A stretch of 64,000 nt of DNA from Armigeres subalbatus (lineage: Eukaryota > Arthropoda > Insecta > Diptera > Culicidae). The stretch lies in NCBI RefSeq assembly GCF_024139115.2, contig NC_085140.1, positions 160,420,452 through 160,484,451 on the forward strand, written 5' to 3'. Shown here piece by piece: positions 44,620 through 62,137 of the stretch (positions within the stretch are counted from its first letter, which is position 1; each line of letters begins with the position of its first letter). The notes beneath the pieces were generated by a model. It saw only the letters and a list, made by a program, of their open reading frames with translations, was not told the DNA's origin and ran no database searches. The translations under genes were made by a program, and so were the position numbers.

Positions 44620-45371
44620 AAACTACTAAAAAATGTCACTCATTTTTCGGGCACTTATCCTCAACCGATTTGCTCGCAACAAGTTGCATTCCACGCAGAA
44701 TCCTGTCCCATGGTTTCCTATTTGAAATTGGCCAGATCGGACTATGGGATCGGAAGTTATGCCCAAAATACAAATTCATACGAAAAAATCTTGTAAAAAA
44801 TGTCACTCATTTTTCGGGCACTTATCTTTAACCGATTTACTCGCAACAAGTTGCATTCGACGCAAAATCCTGTCCCATTGTTTCCTATTTGAAATTGGCC
44901 AGATCGGACTATGGGATCGAAAGTTATGGCCAAAATACAAATTCATACGAAAAAATCACGTAAAAAATGTCACTCATTTTTCGGGCATTTATCTTCAACC
45001 GATTTGCTTGCAACAAGTTGCATTCGACGCAGAATTCTGTCCCATTGTTTCCTATTTGAAATTGGCCAGATCGGACTATGGGATCAAAAGTAATGGACAA
45101 AATACAAATTCAAACGAAAAAATCGCGTAAAAAATGTCACTCATTTTTCGGGCATTTATCTTCAACCGATTTGCTCGCAACAAGTTGCATTCGACGCAGA
45201 ATTCTGTCCCATTGTTTCCTATTTGAAATTGGCCAGATCGAACTATGGGATCAAAAGGTTTGGTCAAAATATAAATTCATACAAAAAAATCGCGTAAAAA
45301 ATGTCACTCATTTTTCGGGCATTTATCTTCAACCGATTTGCTCGCAAAAAGTTGCATTCGACGCAGAATCC
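44619..45371 (+). repeat. 167-bp tandem array, array 1
   Basis: GTCACTCATTTTTCGGGC recurs at 44,635, 44,802, 44,969, 45,136 and 45,303, a strict 167-base period. The last unit is split by the element at 45,372 and resumes at 46,141. Confidence 0.95.
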
Positions 45372-46140
45372 GGCAGCCCTTACTTTCCACCGTTCAATGT
45401 GGGAAAGCGATCCATAAAAAAATGAAAAACGATCCATAAATAACATCTGAATGTTCCATAAAACGCTACCATAAATCCATAAAATAGTTCGAGAGATTCC
45501 ATAAAGAATATTTTTATGATCTATAAAACTTTGAAAAATGATCCATAAAAACTATGTATTGATCCATGAAATTTCAAATTTGCGCAATTTATATCCTGAT
45601 GATGATCCATAATTTCAGCCATATGATCCATAATTTTGGTCAAATGATCCATAATTTTGATAATGTGATCTATAATACTTGGAAAGAAGGCCAATGAAAC
45701 TATATTAATTGATCCACACATTTTATAAATTCTATGGATCATTTATCAAAATTTATGGATCATATCACCAAAACTATGGTGATATCAGAATTATGGATCA
45801 TATGACTAAAATTATGGATCATCATCACGATAAAAAAATGCGCAAATTTGAAGTTTTATGGATCAAAATATAGTTTTTTATGGATCATTTGTCACATGTT
45901 CATGGGAAAATAGCAAGAATTGTATTGTTTGTTTTGACCATGTTAATGGAACATATTTCCCAATTAATTGCTAAATTTTAGATTAGTTATGGATCGAAAA
46001 ATTATTCTTTATGGAATCTCATTAACTATTTTATGGATTTAGGGTAGCATTTTAAGGAACATTCAGATGTTATTTATGGATCGTTTTCCAGTTTTTTAAG
46101 GATCCGTCTTTATCGTTTATATGCAAAAGCATGTTTTGCC
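45372..46140. mobile_element. ATCCATAA foldback element with 9-bp target duplication
   Basis: It is flanked by exact GCAGAATCC duplications (45,363-45,371 and 46,141-46,149) inside a 167-bp unit that is otherwise continuous. The left half is studded with GATCCATAA words and the right half with TTATGGATC words. The arms pair over long stretches, for example TAACATCTGAATGTTCC at 45,441 with GGAACATTCAGATGTTA at 46,057. The ends share only GGCA. The 9-bp duplication suggests a Mutator-like mobiliser. No transposase. Confidence 0.85.
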
Positions 46141-46744
46141 GCAGAATCCTGTCCCATTGTTTCCTATTTGAAATTGGCCAGATCGGACTATGGGATCGAA
46201 AGTTATGGCCAAAATACAAATTCATACGAAAAAATCACGTAAAAAATGTCACTCATTAATCTGGGTTTTTTATGGAAAAATCGCTAAAAAAAATGTCACT
46301 CATTTTCCAGGCACTTTTCCTCAATCGATTTGCTCGCATTAAATTGCATTCGAGGCAGAATATCTCATATTTTCTGATTGAAAATTGGCCAGATCGGACT
46401 ATGGGCTTAGAAGTTATGGTCAAATTAATATTTATTATGAAAAAGAGTTCAAAAAAGCCTAGCTCACTTTTTTGGCACTAAGACCTCATGTATTCGCTCG
46501 CAACAGATTGCATTCGACGCAGAATCTTGTCCCATTGTTTCCTATAGAAACTTGGCCGGATCGTTCAATTGGGTCAAAAGTTATGGCGAAATATACTAAT
46601 TTTAAAACTACAAAATAAAAAGAAATATATACAATACAGAAAAAAAACATGTATATGTATTTGTACTAGTCTACGTCGGTTGACGAAATAAATAAATAAA
46701 TAAATTTAGATTTTTCCAAACCTTTTGAACGAACGAGAAAGGCA

Positions 46745-46958
46745 CCATCACCGCTAGGTGGATTAATCTGGGTTTTTAAATTTCCATACAAATTTTATTT
46801 TCAATTTTTATTATTTTTTCCAATTTTGGTCGAGATTCTTACATGAGAAAATATTCTGTAAATACGTCGGACAGGTTGATAAACAAATTTGCTGAAGAAA
46901 TGAAGAAAATCTATCCAGCCGTTTCTTAGTTATGCACAATACAGACCAATTCATTTTT
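46745..46958. other. Spacer between modular elements
   Basis: It contains the conserved border phrase GCTAGGTGGATTAATCTGGG and then AT-rich DNA whose end (CCAGCCGTTTCTTAGTTATG, ACAGACCAATTCATTTTT) is the inverted form of 42,528-42,575. Confidence 0.55.
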
Positions 46959-47083
46959 TGCCTTTCTCGTATACTAAGTATACGGTAAAGGCTATATGAT
47001 CGCTCCAAAAACAAACTTTTTATAGAAGGCGCGGAGACCCATAGTGTTATATACCAATCGACTCAGTTCGACGAATCGAGGTG

Positions 47084-47181
<98 letters not shown>

Positions 47182-48000
47182 AAAACTACTAAAAAAATGT
47201 CACTCATTTTTCGGGCACTTATCCTCAACCGATTTGCTCGAAACAAGTTGCATTCGACGCAGAATCCTGTCCCATTGTTTCCTATTTGAAATTGGTCAGA
47301 TCGGACTATGGGATCGAAAGTTATGGCCAAAATACAAATTCATACGAAAATATTGCGTAAAAAATGTCACTCCTTTTTCGGACACTTACCCTCTACCGAT
47401 TTGCTCACAACAAGTTGCATTCGACGCAGAATCCTGTCCTATTGTGTCCTATTTGAAATTGGTCAGATCGGACTATGGGATCAGAAGTTATGGCCAAAAT
47501 ACAAATTCATACGAAAAAATCGCGTAAAAAATGTCACTCATTTTTCGGGAACTTATTCTCAACCGATTTGCTCGCAACAAGTTGCATTCGATGCAGAATC
47601 CTGTCCCATTGTTTTCTATTTGAAATTGGCCAGATCGAACTATGGGATCAGAAGTTATGGCCAAAATACAAATTCATACGAAAATATCGCGTAAAAAATG
47701 TCACTCATTTTTCGGGCACATAGCCTCAACCGATTTGCTCGCAACAAATTGCATTCGACGCAGAATCCTGTCCCATTGTTTCCTATTTGAAATTGGCCAG
47801 ATCGAACTATGGGATCGAAAGTTATGGCCAAAATACAAATTCATACGAAAAAATCGCGTAAAAAATGTCACTCATTTTCCGGGCACTTATCCTCAATCGA
47901 TTTGCTCACAACAAGTTGCATTCAACGTAGAATCCTGTCCCGTTGTTTCCTATTGAAAATTGGCCATATCGGACTATGGGATCGAAAATTATACCATTTT
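46959..48000 (+). mobile_element. Modular TG-bearing tandem-unit element, copy 2 (3' truncated)
   Basis: Head TGCCTTTCTCGTATACTAAG, core CGGAGACCCATAGTG with TCGACTCAGTTCGACGAATC, TG tract 47,083-47,178, then five 167-bp units (GTCACTC at 47,199, 47,366, 47,533, 47,700 and 47,867). The sixth motif is replaced at 48,001 by the head of copy 3, so the tail is missing. The ORFs across it (up to 148 codons) are repeat artefacts. Confidence 0.78.
47083..47178. repeat. TG microsatellite
   Basis: About 48 uninterrupted TG units. The apparent Cys-Val and Thr-His ORFs over it are artefacts. Confidence 0.95.
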
Positions 48001-48126
48001 TGCCTTTCTCGTATACTAAGTATACGGTAAAGGCTATATGATCGCTCCAAAAACAAACTTTTTATAGAAGGCCCGGAGACCCATAGTGTTATATACCAAT
48101 CGACTCAGTTCGACGAATCGAGGTGA

Positions 48127-52783
<4,657 letters not shown>

Positions 52784-53611
52784 ACCCTTCTTACACCCTA
52801 AGAAGGGTATAAAGATCGCTTGAAAAACCGACTTTTTATCCGAGGCTCGGAGACCCAAGTCGTATATACCAATCAACTCAGCTCGACGAACTGAGCACAT
52901 GTATGTATGTGTGTGTGTGTGTGCGTGTGTGCGTGTGTGCGTATGTGTGTGCGTTACAACCGTGGACCGATTTGCACGATTTTAACACTAAACGAAAGCT
53001 ATGACTTTGTCATTGTACGAGTTCAATTTTTTTTGCAATCGGACATTTGGTTCCAGAGATATGTGAGAAATACGAACATGAAGTGCATTTTCAGAAAACT
53101 AACAAAATACTGTCACATGAATATCTCAGCCGTCTGTAAACCAATTTGCATGATTTTATCTTTAAACGAAAGCTATGACTTTGCCATTGAACCCATTGTA
53201 TTTTGTTTTTGCAAATAGACATTGGGTTCCGGAGATATCTCTGAAATACGAACATAAAGCATTAGACGTATCAACTTCACACATTGGTAAAATATGTCCC
53301 ATCAAGATCTCAGTCGTCCTTGGACCGATTTGTGCTATTTTATCTTTAAACGAAAGCTATGTTTTTGTCATTGGACTCATTAATTTTTTTCTGCAATCGG
53401 AAATTCGGTTTCAGAGATATCTGTGAAATACGAATATGAGACATATTTTCAGACTACTAATGAAAAATTGTCACACCAATATCTCAGCGTTACAAAAATG
53501 TCACATCAAGTTTTTATCATATCAGTTATTTTTTATTCAATTGAAGGTCATATGCATAGAAATTGTAATATGCACTGGGCACACACAACCATTCAAAAGT
53601 GTAAGAAGGGT
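52784..53611 (+). mobile_element. Second-family modular element (ACCCTTCTTACAC ends)
   Basis: Inverted ends ACCCTTCTTACAC / GTGTAAGAAGGGT are exact over 13 bp. Inside lie a head like the first family (CTCGGAGACCCAAGTCG, ATCAACTCAGCTCGACGAAC), an imperfect TG/CG microsatellite (about 52,900-52,953) and three degenerate units of about 174-184 bases marked by AAACGAAAGCTATG at 52,990, 53,164 and 53,347. The architecture matches the first family although the units are unrelated in sequence. The ORFs of 75-114 codons read the units. Confidence 0.72.
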
Positions 53612-54284
53612 TGCGTTCACTGTAGGTGGATTAAGTCGGGTTTTTTATGAAAAAATCGCTAAAAAAATGTCACTCATTTTTCAGGCACTTTTCCTCAACC
53701 GATTTGCTCGCATTTGCATTCGACGCAGAATGTCTCATATTTTCTTATTGAAAATTAGCCAGATCGGACTATGGGCTTAGATGTTATGGTCAAATTACTA
53801 TTTATTGTGAAAAAGAGTTCAAAAAAGTCTAGCTCACTTTCTTAGCACTTATACTTCATCTATTCCCCAAGCAACACAATTTCAACAAATCTGGTTGCAG
53901 TAACCATATTGTGACTGAATCCAGTCATATATAAGTTACTGTGATTGATGTGCAATATGTGTGCTTCTCAGGTCGCTCGCAACAGATTGCATTCGACGCA
54001 GAATCTTGTCCCATTGTTTCCTATAGAAACTTGGCCGGATCGTACAATTGGGTCAAAAGTTATGGCGAAAATACTAATTTTAAAACTACTAAATAAAATG
54101 CCATTTTTTGCTCTTATGCTCATCCTATTTGTTTGCAACAAATTGCGTTTGGCGAGAATTTTTTTATGCATATAAACAAATATGAAAAATAAGACCAATC
54201 CACATATTGGTGTTATTTGAGATTTTTCCAAACCTTTTGAACGAACGAGAAAGGCACCATCACCGCTAGGTGGATTAATCTGGG

Positions 54285-54924
54285 TTTTATATATAACAAG
54301 AAGAAGAAAAAGATGTTCATACGGCACTTATGTCAAGCTATGTCACATATATGTTGCAATGCAATGCATTAGAGCATGAGTTATACTTTCAATTACTTAA
54401 ATAAAATTCTGCCCCATTTTGCCCCTACATGTATGCAGTTAATGTCAAAATGCCCATTTTTGAACCGAAAATCGTCAATAACTTCGTCAATATTGAAAAT
54501 AAGAAGAAACTGTCTTCGAAAGGTTCATGTTTTTTTTATCGCGACGGACATCTTTGTAGAACATTTGAAAAATCTAAAAATTATATTGACGAAGTATCGT
54601 GAAAAACCTTTTTTTTTGGTGGTCGTTCATAAATAACGACCCATATCTCGACTTCTATAGCAGATAGAAATAAACTTTACATAGCAAAATTTTTCGTAGA
54701 AACTTTTTCTACAACTTTCTCGAAGACACCAATGATGTATCTTCATAATTGGAGGAAAGAGAATTTCCATCTCACTTTTAGGGGGATAAGTCAAAAAAAA
54801 TTTTTTTCCAGAATATGGAGCTTAACATACTGAAACTTTTCTCCGAAGTCACTGAGACTCTAAAATCAACTTTTCATGGCCAAAACATTTTCGATCACGA
54901 ATTCCTGGGTTAGAAAACACTGTG
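54285..54924 (-). repeat. Right long terminal inverted repeat
   Basis: 640 bp, inverted partner of 41,888-42,525, ending CACTGTG. The internal border is TTTTATATATAACAAG. Confidence 0.93.
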
Positions 54925-54929
54925 CCTTG

Positions 54930-55440
54930 GTATGGTTATTCCCATGGGGTTTTGTGGATATTCTTGCGAAAGAAAAAGTGACTCGGACTACCATTCCGCA
55001 GAAGGCTGCAAAGTTTATACTTCGTTAGCTGTAGCTGTCGTTCGATACGGTATGCAGACTATCCGGTCCGATAACCGGTCTAAACATTTCCTCCCTGCCT
55101 ACCTGAACGTTCATGTCGCCGATGACGATCCATCATATGTCTGATTCAACTGAGCATAGAACCCTGCTTTCTTGTCGTCGGGTGTCCCTTAGCATAGGCA
55201 GTACACTTTGATGATGCTTATTGTTAAAGAAACGGTCTTTTACCTTCAGCTCGCACATACTTGCGATTATTGGCTGCCATCCAATTACGCGTTAGCGCAT
55301 TTTGACCAGCACTATGAACTCGGATTCCAACTCGTCGGTTACCGAAACTCCGAAACATGCTGTCGCAATGACAACTTCTACAGAAACCATTTTAGATGTT
55401 GGTCCTCTACGAACAAACAATATGAATCACGCCTTTGAAA
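54930..55440 (-). pseudogene. RTE retrotransposon: endonuclease portion
   Basis: The minus-strand RTE endonuclease includes VIGWQPIIASMCELKVKD near 55,290, WIVIGDMNVQVGREEMFRPV near 55,120 (the GDMN catalytic motif) and KNIHKTPWE near 54,975. It ends at the 13-kb insertion, across which the next codons continue at 41,882. Stops and frameshifts are present. The 5' edge is unclear near 55,440. Confidence 0.85.
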
Positions 55441-57884
55441 TAAACATGTTATGGCGGAAATAATAATGAAGGTTCTGACAAAACCTACTTATTTTTTAAA
55501 TGAATTAATTAGGTAAATTAATGAATTTAAAAAATGTCTCCACTTGCAAATCAAAATCCAGTTATTATGTACCAAGAGATAAAAGTTGTCAATAGCTACT
55601 GACCTGTAACTATGAACTCTTCATAACGAGTTCCATTCTGTTTGAATACTGTATCTCAAGCAAATGTTTTTTTGCTCTCTGAACCCCAGTTAATATTGTC
55701 ATACTGAGCTTAATTGGTAGGTAGTAGGGGCATGATATATGTTTAGGTAGCTATTTTGTAACAACGATTCAATTATCCCATTATCACAATTAATATATTG
55801 TTTGTATAAAAATATGGCAATCAACCTCGCTTGACAAACGGTTGCCCCTGGCAGTAGCCGGCAGTAGACTATTGAGTTCAATGCATTTAAAAAACAATCA
55901 GCTCGATTTCCAGAAATTCATTAGTTTGTGAAATGTAGAGCCAGTTAAGCAGATATTTACCGATCCACATATAATCGTTATTTGATCAAACAGCACCAAT
56001 CTATATTTTGACTAGGAACGAATAAACAAAAAAGTACTTTCACCGAAAACAATAATAAATTATGAAAGTGATTTCAAATGGTTTCAATGGATATGGCTCA
56101 GCGATTTTTATGCTGATTTTGATGCTTTGTTATGGAATCGACATCATTTTTTTAGAAGATTGTTGTACAATCACGATTTTATAGCATTAGAGTTCCAAAA
56201 AAAATATGAAGGGATTCGTATGAAACTATGTAAATATTTTGATGGGATTTGAACAAAGCCATTGAATTTGCAAATAGTCGATAAACCGCATTGTTAGAGA
56301 TGCTTAAAACTTAACTCAGTAACTTGAAAAACGTTGCCTTAAGTCATAGAAACTGCTCATCGCATTCCCCCAGCCTCTCATCACCCGCTTCTGAAAATTT
56401 ACCAAACGACTTATGGTTCACGTCTATAGGATTCACAAAAAGTAAAAAAAAAACTCCACTGACCACCAACCACGGAGGAAACTCGCAAATACTCCAAGGG
56501 TGAATTCAATTTCGAGGGCTTCGCAATCGAAAATGAGAAGAAATCTCGGGGGGATTCCGTTTTATTGATTGTTTAATGATTGACTTGTGCCACGCACCGT
56601 TGATGAAGACATTTGCCACCAGTCCGTCAGCCGTTCGGCGGTTGGCTGGCAGAGGGCACTGGAAAGGGACGATTGCTACTGATGTTGATTTGCGGCCATT
56701 GCTGGGTAGTTGATGCCAGCGGCTAGAATTCGATTGCTTTCTAGAGTTTTGAAATTCTTTTGGGGATCTCGTTCCTACTGGAACTTGGTCTGCCCCAACA
56801 AATTGAATTCATGAAGCAAACCTGCTACCGCGGAAATGGAAATCTAATGTCTCTACACACTAGGCCAACTGGAAACTCTTGAGCGTCTTCTAGAGTGATG
56901 GCCTTGATGAATCGTGTTCAAAATTGGAATCAGCGATGATTGTATCCAATCTTCGGGGAACCCTGCCTATTGGGGATTTGGCGGAAAATTGAAAAGCCTC
57001 TGTAATAAGAAAAATGTGGCGTTTGGTCGAGTCGAGAATTGATTTTCCAACATTTCCGCCATTCTCTTGAATCGTTCGACCAAACCAAACGCCTTTAATT
57101 TCCAGTTCCCATTTTCGAAAAACTTCCGCAATAAAAACGCCCTTATCGTTGCAGCGCAATCAAATTAACACCCTACGAAACGACGAGAGCCTTTCAACAG
57201 ATGATGATAGTCTGGTTCTCGGGAATGCTATTTCTGCCATTCGCTCGACGCTTCCTGCAACTTTTTAAGCGCCTATCTCGTGAAGAGTGAATTCGGCGAA
57301 TAAAAGGAAAAACAACTGTGCGCGTGCATTCCTTGGTGTGCAATAAATTTAATGCCACCCCACCTCATTGCCGTTTACCAGCCAGTTTTTACTTTTATTT
57401 GTCTAATCCATTACTTTTACTGTCGGGGAATCCGTAAATGGGTACTACCAGATATTTTTGACTCTTCCTCCCAAATCGCGACCGTCGAACGGAATCTTGC
57501 TTTCTTTATTGCAGCACGACGATGGATGATTACTTCATTACTCATTGTAGCACCAGTAGTAAAAGTATATTTGGGCTTATACTTTAAGAATTTGTTCTGA
57601 GTCTGACCATAATTGATGAAATTTGTGATCAATTTGGTACCCCTGATTAGGATGTTTAGATGAGTTGAGAGGATCGAAAGGCTCCAGAAAAGTACATGTA
57701 GTTTAGTCATGCTGTAGGCATTATTTGCGACGTATTGACAGATGATGGTAGACCCATGCTATTTTAAGAAATCACCAAAGGCTAGTTGTTTTTCAATTCC
57801 CGTTTAATCAGACCCAATTAAGGCATCATAAAATCATTATACATTTTCAGAAAAAATATTTGAGCTCTTTTAGTGGAATGTCTT
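55441..57884. other. 2.4-kb stretch with no recognised gene
   Basis: AT-rich to about 56,340, then less repetitive and somewhat GC-richer to 57,350. An 89-codon minus ORF (56,890-57,159) and others show no domain wording. It could be single-copy intronic or intergenic DNA. Confidence 0.45.
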
Positions 57885-58119
57885 CAATTGTCTAAGACGA
57901 GTTTAGTAATTTCCATTTAATTCCATCACGTTTTGTTATCTTTACAGATACGAATTTCGACCTCAACTCTGAGGCCGTGTTTAGTGTCTCGTACTTGACT
58001 CGACTTCAAGTACGAGACACTGACGACGGCCTCACAGTTGAGGTCGAAATTCGTATCTGTAAAGTTAGCAAAACGTGATGGAATTAAATGGAAAGAACTA
58101 AACTCGTCTTAGACAGTTG
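57885..58119. repeat. Long palindrome (foldback MITE), 235 bp
   Basis: The arms of about 115 bp, from CAATTGTCTAAGACGAGTTT inward through ACAGATACGAATTTCGACCT to GTGTCTCGTACTTG, are inverted copies with few mismatches and almost no loop. No ORF. Confidence 0.88.
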
Positions 58120-61100
58120 TTTGTACATTTTGTTATTCCAAGTTTGTGTCTGGATTCAATCTATGGGAAAGAATGAAAAATTTTAATACATGCTTCTGGT
58201 TCGATCTTCTTTTTTGATTTTCCTTCGAATCCATTATCTTTCATTTTATTAACCAACCATTCGAACAATGAAATCAAATAGTAACTAAATCTAAAAATCT
58301 TTTGGGGGTTCTTCTCGTGAATTAACTATTCTTCCCTTCACACTGTTCAGAAGAAAAAAACACCGATACTCAATGAACAGTTTTTCAATTGAAAGTCTGC
58401 TCAATTATTTAAATCCCCCCTATCGGTGGGAATACATGTGCACAAAAGTACCAATGAACTCCCCACCAGAAAAAAAAGAAACCTGCAAACCCGCTAAATG
58501 AGAGTTGATTGAGTCCATCAAAAGATCCATGTGCCGAAGTGTATTGGTTGCCGGTTGTATGAAGGAAGCACGTCGACGACGACGACGGCGCCGTCCCTGG
58601 CATCAACTGTGGCTCACAGCAGCGGAGGAGCTTAACTCAGCTCGAACGAAGCTGGAATAAAAATTCATTTACCGTTTCCGCTGGAACTGGCAAGGATATC
58701 CCCGAGGTGGGATTTCGGCACTTCATCTTTTGGCTCTGTGCGGGGGCATTATTTCTGCGATTTTTTCCCCCAGTATTTTTTTTATACTTTACCGCTCGTT
58801 CCACGTCCTGTGGCGCATGACGAGTTGCTTTATCTTTCCTCTGAGGGCTCGGGCCATTTAAGGCTGGCTGCCGCCAGAGCAGCCGGCGCGCGGTGGCAGT
58901 CAGCTAACCTGATCGAACGAACGAATGCGGATGTGGATGAAATCAAACCAAAAAAAAAAAGAAATGAACAAGTTCAATCCATCCGAAAGTGGCAGAAGCT
59001 TCGGCAATTGTTGAAAAGTTCCCTGGGATCAAGCGAGTGGTTTAATTAAATTTACTCAATAACATTGTTTGGTTTGATCGGAGAATGTGTTTTAACTAAC
59101 GGTTGAATAGTGATGTGGATTGTGCAATAGATTGGTGCGTGTTCGAAAGAATATTCAATCCAAGGAGGATATTGCTCTTCAATAATGATTGATAGGCTCA
59201 ATTCTATGAAATAGGAATCTGGTGTCCTTGTTACATAGGTCTAGACATTTTTGACCTTCCACGATGCTGAAGGAAATAGAATCGAGAATAAAACTGTTTT
59301 ACTACTGCTTTTTCTAGAAGGCCAACAGATCCTAACAAGGTCAAGGCAACCTCCAGCGATTTAATTACACATTCTGAATGGGTAAAATCCATTCCATAAA
59401 AGCCAAAAGCCTGAAACGGTGGAATTGCTGTCGGAGTAAGAAGACCATCACAGAAAAAAACATTGATCATTTGTTAGGATTTCTGATGCTTTTTTGCCAA
59501 AGCAGACTTATTTAAATGCGTAATAATAAGCTCATTAGCCACTTATATTCCCAAACTAATGCTTTTCATTGGATTTTTAGTATGAGATAATTCATCTAAC
59601 ATTTATCTCTTAGGACATAACGCCAGCAAATCACTTATGGCGTCAAGCCCTATCCCTATTTTACAGCTTTAAGTTTTTCTTATTAGAGTTTTTTTTTACT
59701 ACAATTAATCGTAGTTCCTGTTGGTATTTGATTTGCTACTTCCGCGGCTACATTATCGGCGTAGTCGCGATGAGCACATAATGATGTTGTCTGTTGTTGT
59801 ATTGTGCATAGTTGTTCTTCCAGTCCGTGTTCATTGCCACGTTTGACCAACCACGAGAACACCCTAGGGCCTAGGCTACATAACGAATTGCCAAAATTCA
59901 AATAGATTTTTGCCAAACTTAAATGGTTTTTCCTTCGGGTGCACTACGGGGAATCAGGTAGTCGAAAGTCAAAAATCGACTATCTCCGCTTCGTGATTCA
60001 AGTTGACCTACTAAAAGCTGGATCATTAAATTCTAGAATATCAGCATCAGCACTCTAAGCCATATAGCTATCAAGATATAGGCATCAAAACCAGAGAGTT
60101 TTTAGTTTTCGAAAAAACAACGCATTTTTCAAATTCCAATATCTTAGTCTGCAGTATCCTTTTTTCCAACTCTTTAAAAAGTTTCATGGACTTTCTAAAA
60201 GCGGTTAAATTGCGGAAAGATAGGTAGTAAAACATCCTAATAGGTCCCGATGAAAAAAATATTATTTTTTTCATACAAAATGTTCCATACAAAAAAAAAA
60301 TCAGAAGGGTTGTGTACAAGACCGCAAGGTGGACGTTGAACAACGTAAGGAACGTAAGGAACGAAATTTCAAATGAAATGCGTGCGCGCGGGGGTTAGCA
60401 GTTTTCTTATATAATTAATAAAAAAGGCCCATTAATCCCGCCTATTTGTTGGTCGGTATGAGTGCAAATATTGTGTGGCCGTAACACTCACCAAAGAGGC
60501 GTGGCTACAGGTTCAACTTCATTGATTACAAATAAAACAGCTTTTCCGCGCACGAGAGCCATTTCGTTCAAGATGCCGCGAAGAGTATCGGCATCGGCGG
60601 AATTCCTGCCGGCCGTCGTCGTCAGCATCAGGAACGCTCAGATTAAATTGTCTTGTCTGAAGTACTAACTATCGGCTACTATTTTAAATAATTCGCCTTC
60701 CCCGTCACAAACAGAAACAAAACCAAATCAGAATCTTGAAAAAAATTTCACTTGGTTGCCTCTGATGCCATCCATGCAAATAAATATTTGTAGCATCTCC
60801 CTCCAACGCAAGTTCGTGATTCTGCTACGAACGGCAACTTTCGGGCGTCGCAAAGCGTTTAATTTGCATTTTGAACAAAATTCTACACACAACAACCCCA
60901 CCTTGTATAAAATGATGGTCCTGAAAAGAGCCAATTTATTAGTCCTGCAACAAAACCAGATCCAGAACCATGCAAGAAAATTTCACTGGAGTGCCGCTGA
61001 CGTCGACGATAGCCACTCGATAGTTTGCCGCTTAACCGCTACATATACAGAAACCACCGCCATCGATGCTAGGACCGCTACCAACAACGCCATCGTTCTA

Positions 61101-61773
61101 TGCGCTCCGTTCCCGCTCTCCGTGGGTCATCGTACAGAAATGATGTGCGAGTGCGAATCTTAGTGTAACCGTTCGACCGATTTCTCGAGGGTACAGCAAA
61201 ACTTGGTGGCTTAAGCGCCACTCCCGCGAACGAGAGACCACCAGTTCAATTTTTGTATTTACACGACTTCTGCTGACTCTTTCCCTCAGGGGACTCTTTT
61301 GAGCTAGGCTAAACGGTCGCAAAAATTCTTCCCTCAGTACTTTGCTACATCTTTTCCCAACTAAACGCCTTAAGCTCGCTCAACCCACGAAAGAGCAAAA
61401 CGGACGGTCTCGAACCTTTTCTCGAGAATTCAACCGGAAACGAAATGGCTAAACGGTAAACGCAATAGGGGTGGAGTTTCCCAGCACCGTGAAACGTAGC
61501 AAAACTAAAACTCTAAGCCAAAATTCTCAAAAGGGTACAATTGGTGTTTATTTCGCTCATTCGGGTTGGACTTTAATTTAGTTCGATACAGATACGAACT
61601 TATCATGGCCATGTAAGAAGGGAAAGCTCACGTACCTGCGCAGGTTTTCTCTGATGCGACGTCTCGATGGCTAGCTGGTCCGGTGTTTGTTTTCCGCCGG
61701 GAAGATGGCGGCGTTTGTCCTCCACAAACTGGAACCCTATGGCGGCGAGATGACGTAGCCGCGAGTGCTGCTA
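58120..61773. other. 3.6-kb stretch with no recognised gene
   Basis: Simple GAC-triplet run near 58,573. At 60,719-60,770 and 60,951-61,005 a phrase (CAAAACCA(A/G)ATC, then AAATTTCACT(T/G)G) recurs 232 bases apart, suggesting a diverged tandem duplication inside a 135-codon plus ORF (60,756-61,163). The GC content is higher from 60,460 to 61,760 than in the AT-rich flanks, and this may be the most gene-like non-repeat DNA here, but no domain is recognised. Confidence 0.4.
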
Positions 61774-62002
61774 TCCAGCTTTTCGCGCACCGTAATGGCG
61801 GCTCTGTATGTTTTAAAGTGTATCCGTCCCTGTACTTTTTTGACTTCTGGCTTGGGTTTGACATTCCGTTTTCCTCCTGTTCCAGGATAAGGGGAGAGGG
61901 TAATCGAAAAATGTCAAACCCAAGTCAGATGTCAAATAAGTACAAGGACGGATACACTTTTAAATCAACAGAGCCGCCATTACCGTGCGCGAGAAGCTAG
62001 AT
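61774..62002. repeat. Foldback MITE, 229 bp
   Basis: The inverted arms of about 100 bp include CGCGCACCGTAATGGCGGCT and TGTATCCGTCC with complements at the right. The centre contains TTGGGTTTGACATT. The minus ORF at 61,628-61,864 and plus ORF at 61,683-62,000 share wording because of the palindrome. Confidence 0.85.
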
Positions 62003-62137
62003 TTGGCGACAGCGATGGAAGTTTGAACTCGTGCAACAATGGCCATATCTAAAGTTGCGGAGGGGAAGCGCTGCACAATGGGGAAATCCGATTTCAAAGG
62101 TGGAAAAAATTGATAACTTTCTTCACGAACAACTTAC

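Larger units (their letters stand above)
44471..46744 (+). mobile_element. Modular TG-bearing tandem-unit element, copy 1
   Basis: It begins TGCCTTTCTCGT and ends ACGAGAAAGGCA (12-bp exact inverted ends). In order it holds a short head (ATCGACTCAGTTCGACGAAT), a TG microsatellite (44,562-44,617) and 167-bp tandem units (from 44,619). A foldback insertion (45,372-46,140) follows in the fifth unit, then diverged units to about 46,620 and the tail. Relative to copies 2 and 3 the head lacks about 40 bases after ATGATCGCT. Long ORFs through the array (80-128 codons) read the 167-bp unit in rotating frames and are not genes. Confidence 0.75.

Noticed and set aside
54376..54636. 86-codon plus ORF with a near-identical counterpart at 42,179-42,433 as a conserved transposase fragment
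   Set aside because: It is duplicated only because it lies in the inverted terminal repeats, and no domain is recognisable.
60462..60668. Possible histone-like or other short gene near 60.5 kb
   Set aside because: The Arg/Ser-rich start is suggestive, but no histone or other family motif could be matched on either strand.
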